From Daphnia pulex (Eukaryota > Arthropoda > Branchiopoda > Diplostraca > Daphniidae), in assembly GCF_021134715.1 (NCBI RefSeq), contig NC_060025.1:5208001-5272000 (forward strand): a stretch of DNA of 64,000 bases, read 5' to 3'. The position numbers were made by a program, and so were the translations under genes. The notes beneath the pieces were generated by a model. That model ran no database searches. It saw nothing but the letters and a program-made list of their open reading frames with translations, and was not told the DNA's origin. Positions 61,978 to 64,000 of this stretch are shown one piece after another. Every line of letters begins with the position of its first letter. Position 1 is the stretch's first letter.

Positions 61978-62765
61978 AGTAGGCTATTTGATTTTGTTCT
62001 CTGTTCTACAGATTTCGATCAGCAAGCAGCGGCACTTTTTTTTGTCTTTTTGGAATATTTCGTTTCTTACTTCTTGTAAATTTTGTAAACAATGTATGAT
62101 TTACAGCTGTGGCTGTCTCCCTGTCTGCCACATTTAGTATGTGCTAAACAGTAACTTTTCCAGTGCTTCCACTTCTGTTGTTTCTGGGATACGCCGTGGC
62201 GTTGCCAGAAAACCTTATTTAAAGTTTTCTGTTTTCGAGGGAAAACCCCCCCAAAAAACCCTGTTCATTTCAATGAAAAAAAAAGAAAAAGAAAAGAAAT
62301 TGAAAAAACAAAACGAATTTCTTTATTGCTTTTTGACAAGTGTTTGACTGGACATTTCCGAATAACATTCTCACATTGAAAAAGTTTTCACATTTTTTGG
62401 GAGGTTGTTGGAAGTTAACGGTAAGAACATATAAAAGGTTAAAAACCCGGCAGTGGCCTAGAGTGGCACGGAATCTCCAATAATAATAATAATAATAATC
62501 AAACTTAATGCCATTCGATAGAGCTCGTTAAGCCGATTCGAATGGTATATGGGAAAGTTTGTGCAAATGAACGCATCCCTGAGTAAATCGACTTTAAAGT
62601 TTTTGGTTTACCGGGCTTCCGTAGCGTCCTTGGCCGCCCCTTTGCGCACCCCTGAGCCCACCCCTCGTCCCTTGAGGGATCACCCCTATTTTATTTTGCG
62701 GTACCTGAGAGCCTTTTTAGTGTTTTTATGTATTTGAAGTCCGTCTTTCCATAATTGTGGCCACC
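61978..62765. other. INTS4 promoter side, no gene
   Basis: Upstream region of INTS4 with T/A-rich sequence and an (AAT)n run near 62480. Nothing else is supported. Confidence 0.5.
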
Positions 62766-63334
62766 CTATGCGACTCCATCAGTCATCGGCTTACCCTGAC
62801 GGTTGTTATTGGTATTGCGACCCCTCAACATTCCATTTGCAATGGAGACATTAGCCTTAACGGACTTAACTTTATCGACAAGTGTTTTAGGGATAAGGAC
62901 ACTAGAAGCAGAATGATCTTCGTAAGACCCCCAATGCTTGATTCGAAGGAGAGAACAAACAGTTAGATTGTGAAGCGGATTACGATGGTCCGTTTTGATC
63001 AGTTTAAAAGCACTAAATTCCCGTTCAGCTATAACATTGCTGAACGGCATGGAAAACAGAAAGTCAATACAAATGCTGAGATTGGGAAATCTAGGCTTCC
63101 CGTCGATCTTTAAAGACAGCACTCTGTTCCAATACGTTTCGGTGTCAAGAACTCTAACCTCATGACAACATTGTCGTCTGGGGAATTGGAACAAGCTTCA
63201 GCGATTTGAAAGTGGAAGCACTGAACTTTTTCCATAATTGCCATCGTGAATCGTGATTTTATCAGAGCACAGTGATAGAGAGTATGGTGAAGCAATGTTG
63301 TAAATTTAGAAATAGAAATTTTTTTATTGCACAT
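62766..63334 (-). pseudogene. hAT transposase C-terminal fragment
   Basis: The minus strand encodes the hAT dimerisation (hATC) region: YWNRVLSLKIDGKPRFPNLS, then SMPFSNVIAEREFSAFKLIKT and LHNLTVCSLLRIK. The upstream part (63110-63334) is in a different frame, so a frameshift separates them. No catalytic core, terminal repeats or start were found. The fragment is dead and not obviously the source of the hAT-type element at 23348. Confidence 0.75.
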
Positions 63335-64000
63335 TTAATGTAAATTTTATGAAATTATACAGAAGTCTCTGTCCCCTGCTTTGTTCCGCTGCTGGTTGTG
63401 ATTCCAAGAGTACTCTCAGCCTGGAACCATCGAAAGAAATGTCAGTGATTGTGTGTTTTCTAGAAGGTAAAAAAACATTATGTTTTCTGTATAATTTAAT
63501 TAAACAGTAAAATTCACTTATATTTTAAAATGCAGATTGGTTTGATCTCAGTGCTCCCTCATTGTGATGCCTCAACCCTAACTGCAATTATCATAAAGAA
63601 CCTGTTCTGTCGTTAGGAGAATATTTTTTTTATAAAGGCGTACTCGTATAGCGAGTGTTTCCTGTGTATTACAGTAGAAATATTTACAATTCCAGCGTTA
63701 AGCTTTATAATAACGAAAACAATAACACACATCGTTACTTCAATCCGGAGGAAGGGAGGTAAAAAGAAAAGGAGGAAAGAAGAAAAGTTAAGCATGGTCA
63801 ATGGGGCGGTATCGATTGTCTCTTAGTCTTCAAATCGAGCCATCTTTTGGGGATGGCCCGACTTCAGTCAGAGCCGCCCGACTTTTGCTATGTTTCCTAT
63901 CTCTTTAGTCTGAGGGACGAAAAATGACATGAACCCCACCATTGGTAGAGTCTAGTCACAAGATTTGAAGGTACTCTGGCCAAGCGACAGAGTCCGGACT
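63335..64000. other. Intergenic, nothing recognised
   Basis: Short open frames only. A Pro/Arg-coding GCCCGACTT motif occurs twice near 63857 and 63877. The window ends without a visible gene start. Confidence 0.45.

Noticed and set aside
1..64000. CRISPR arrays, bacterial operons, prophage or plasmid features
   Set aside because: The sequence is eukaryotic. No regularly spaced repeats or prokaryotic gene organisation were seen.

Overview
The window looks like nuclear DNA of an arthropod, most likely a branchiopod crustacean such as Daphnia. The basis is compact genes with many GT-AG introns of about 60-80 bp, clear arthropod genes (crustacean cardioactive peptide, a jitterbug-class filamin, a takeout/JHBP-like protein) and a mixed load of eukaryotic transposons. 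All gene models below come from reading splice sites and frames by eye; no database search was run.

Layout. 1-3634: no gene supported. 3635-8015 (minus): decayed copia-type LTR retrotransposon whose 5' end is cut off by a LINE fragment (8023-8690). 10120-12000 (minus): an unrecognised multi-exon reading region. 12415-13345 (plus): a BEL/Pao integrase remnant. 13879-20275: a 6.4-kb P-superfamily DNA transposon with about 375-bp terminal inverted repeats, a THAP-type multi-exon transposase and a 290-bp-arm palindrome overlapping the transposase stop codon. 21948-22509 (minus): the CCAP neuropeptide precursor. 23348-23942: a hAT-type miniature element. 25165-47647 (minus): a 47-exon filamin with three calponin-homology domains and 24 filamin repeats (jitterbug class, about 2953 aa). 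51243-52892 (plus): a secreted takeout/JHBP-like protein. 52960-55286: a cluster of three non-autonomous elements, one of them a 376-bp deletion derivative of the P-type family seen at 13879. 56309-57360 (minus): eIF6. 57764-61977 (minus): Integrator subunit 4. 62766-63334 (minus): a hAT transposase remnant.

The host genes are functionally unrelated: a neuropeptide hormone, an actin crosslinker, a secreted lipid-ligand carrier, a 60S ribosome maturation factor and a subunit of the RNA 3'-end processing/termination complex. eIF6 and INTS4 sit head to tail with 404 bp between coding regions. The most novel material is in the mobile DNA: the P-type family with apparent 7-bp target duplications and an internal giant hairpin, and two candidate 68-bp introns in the copia gag region.
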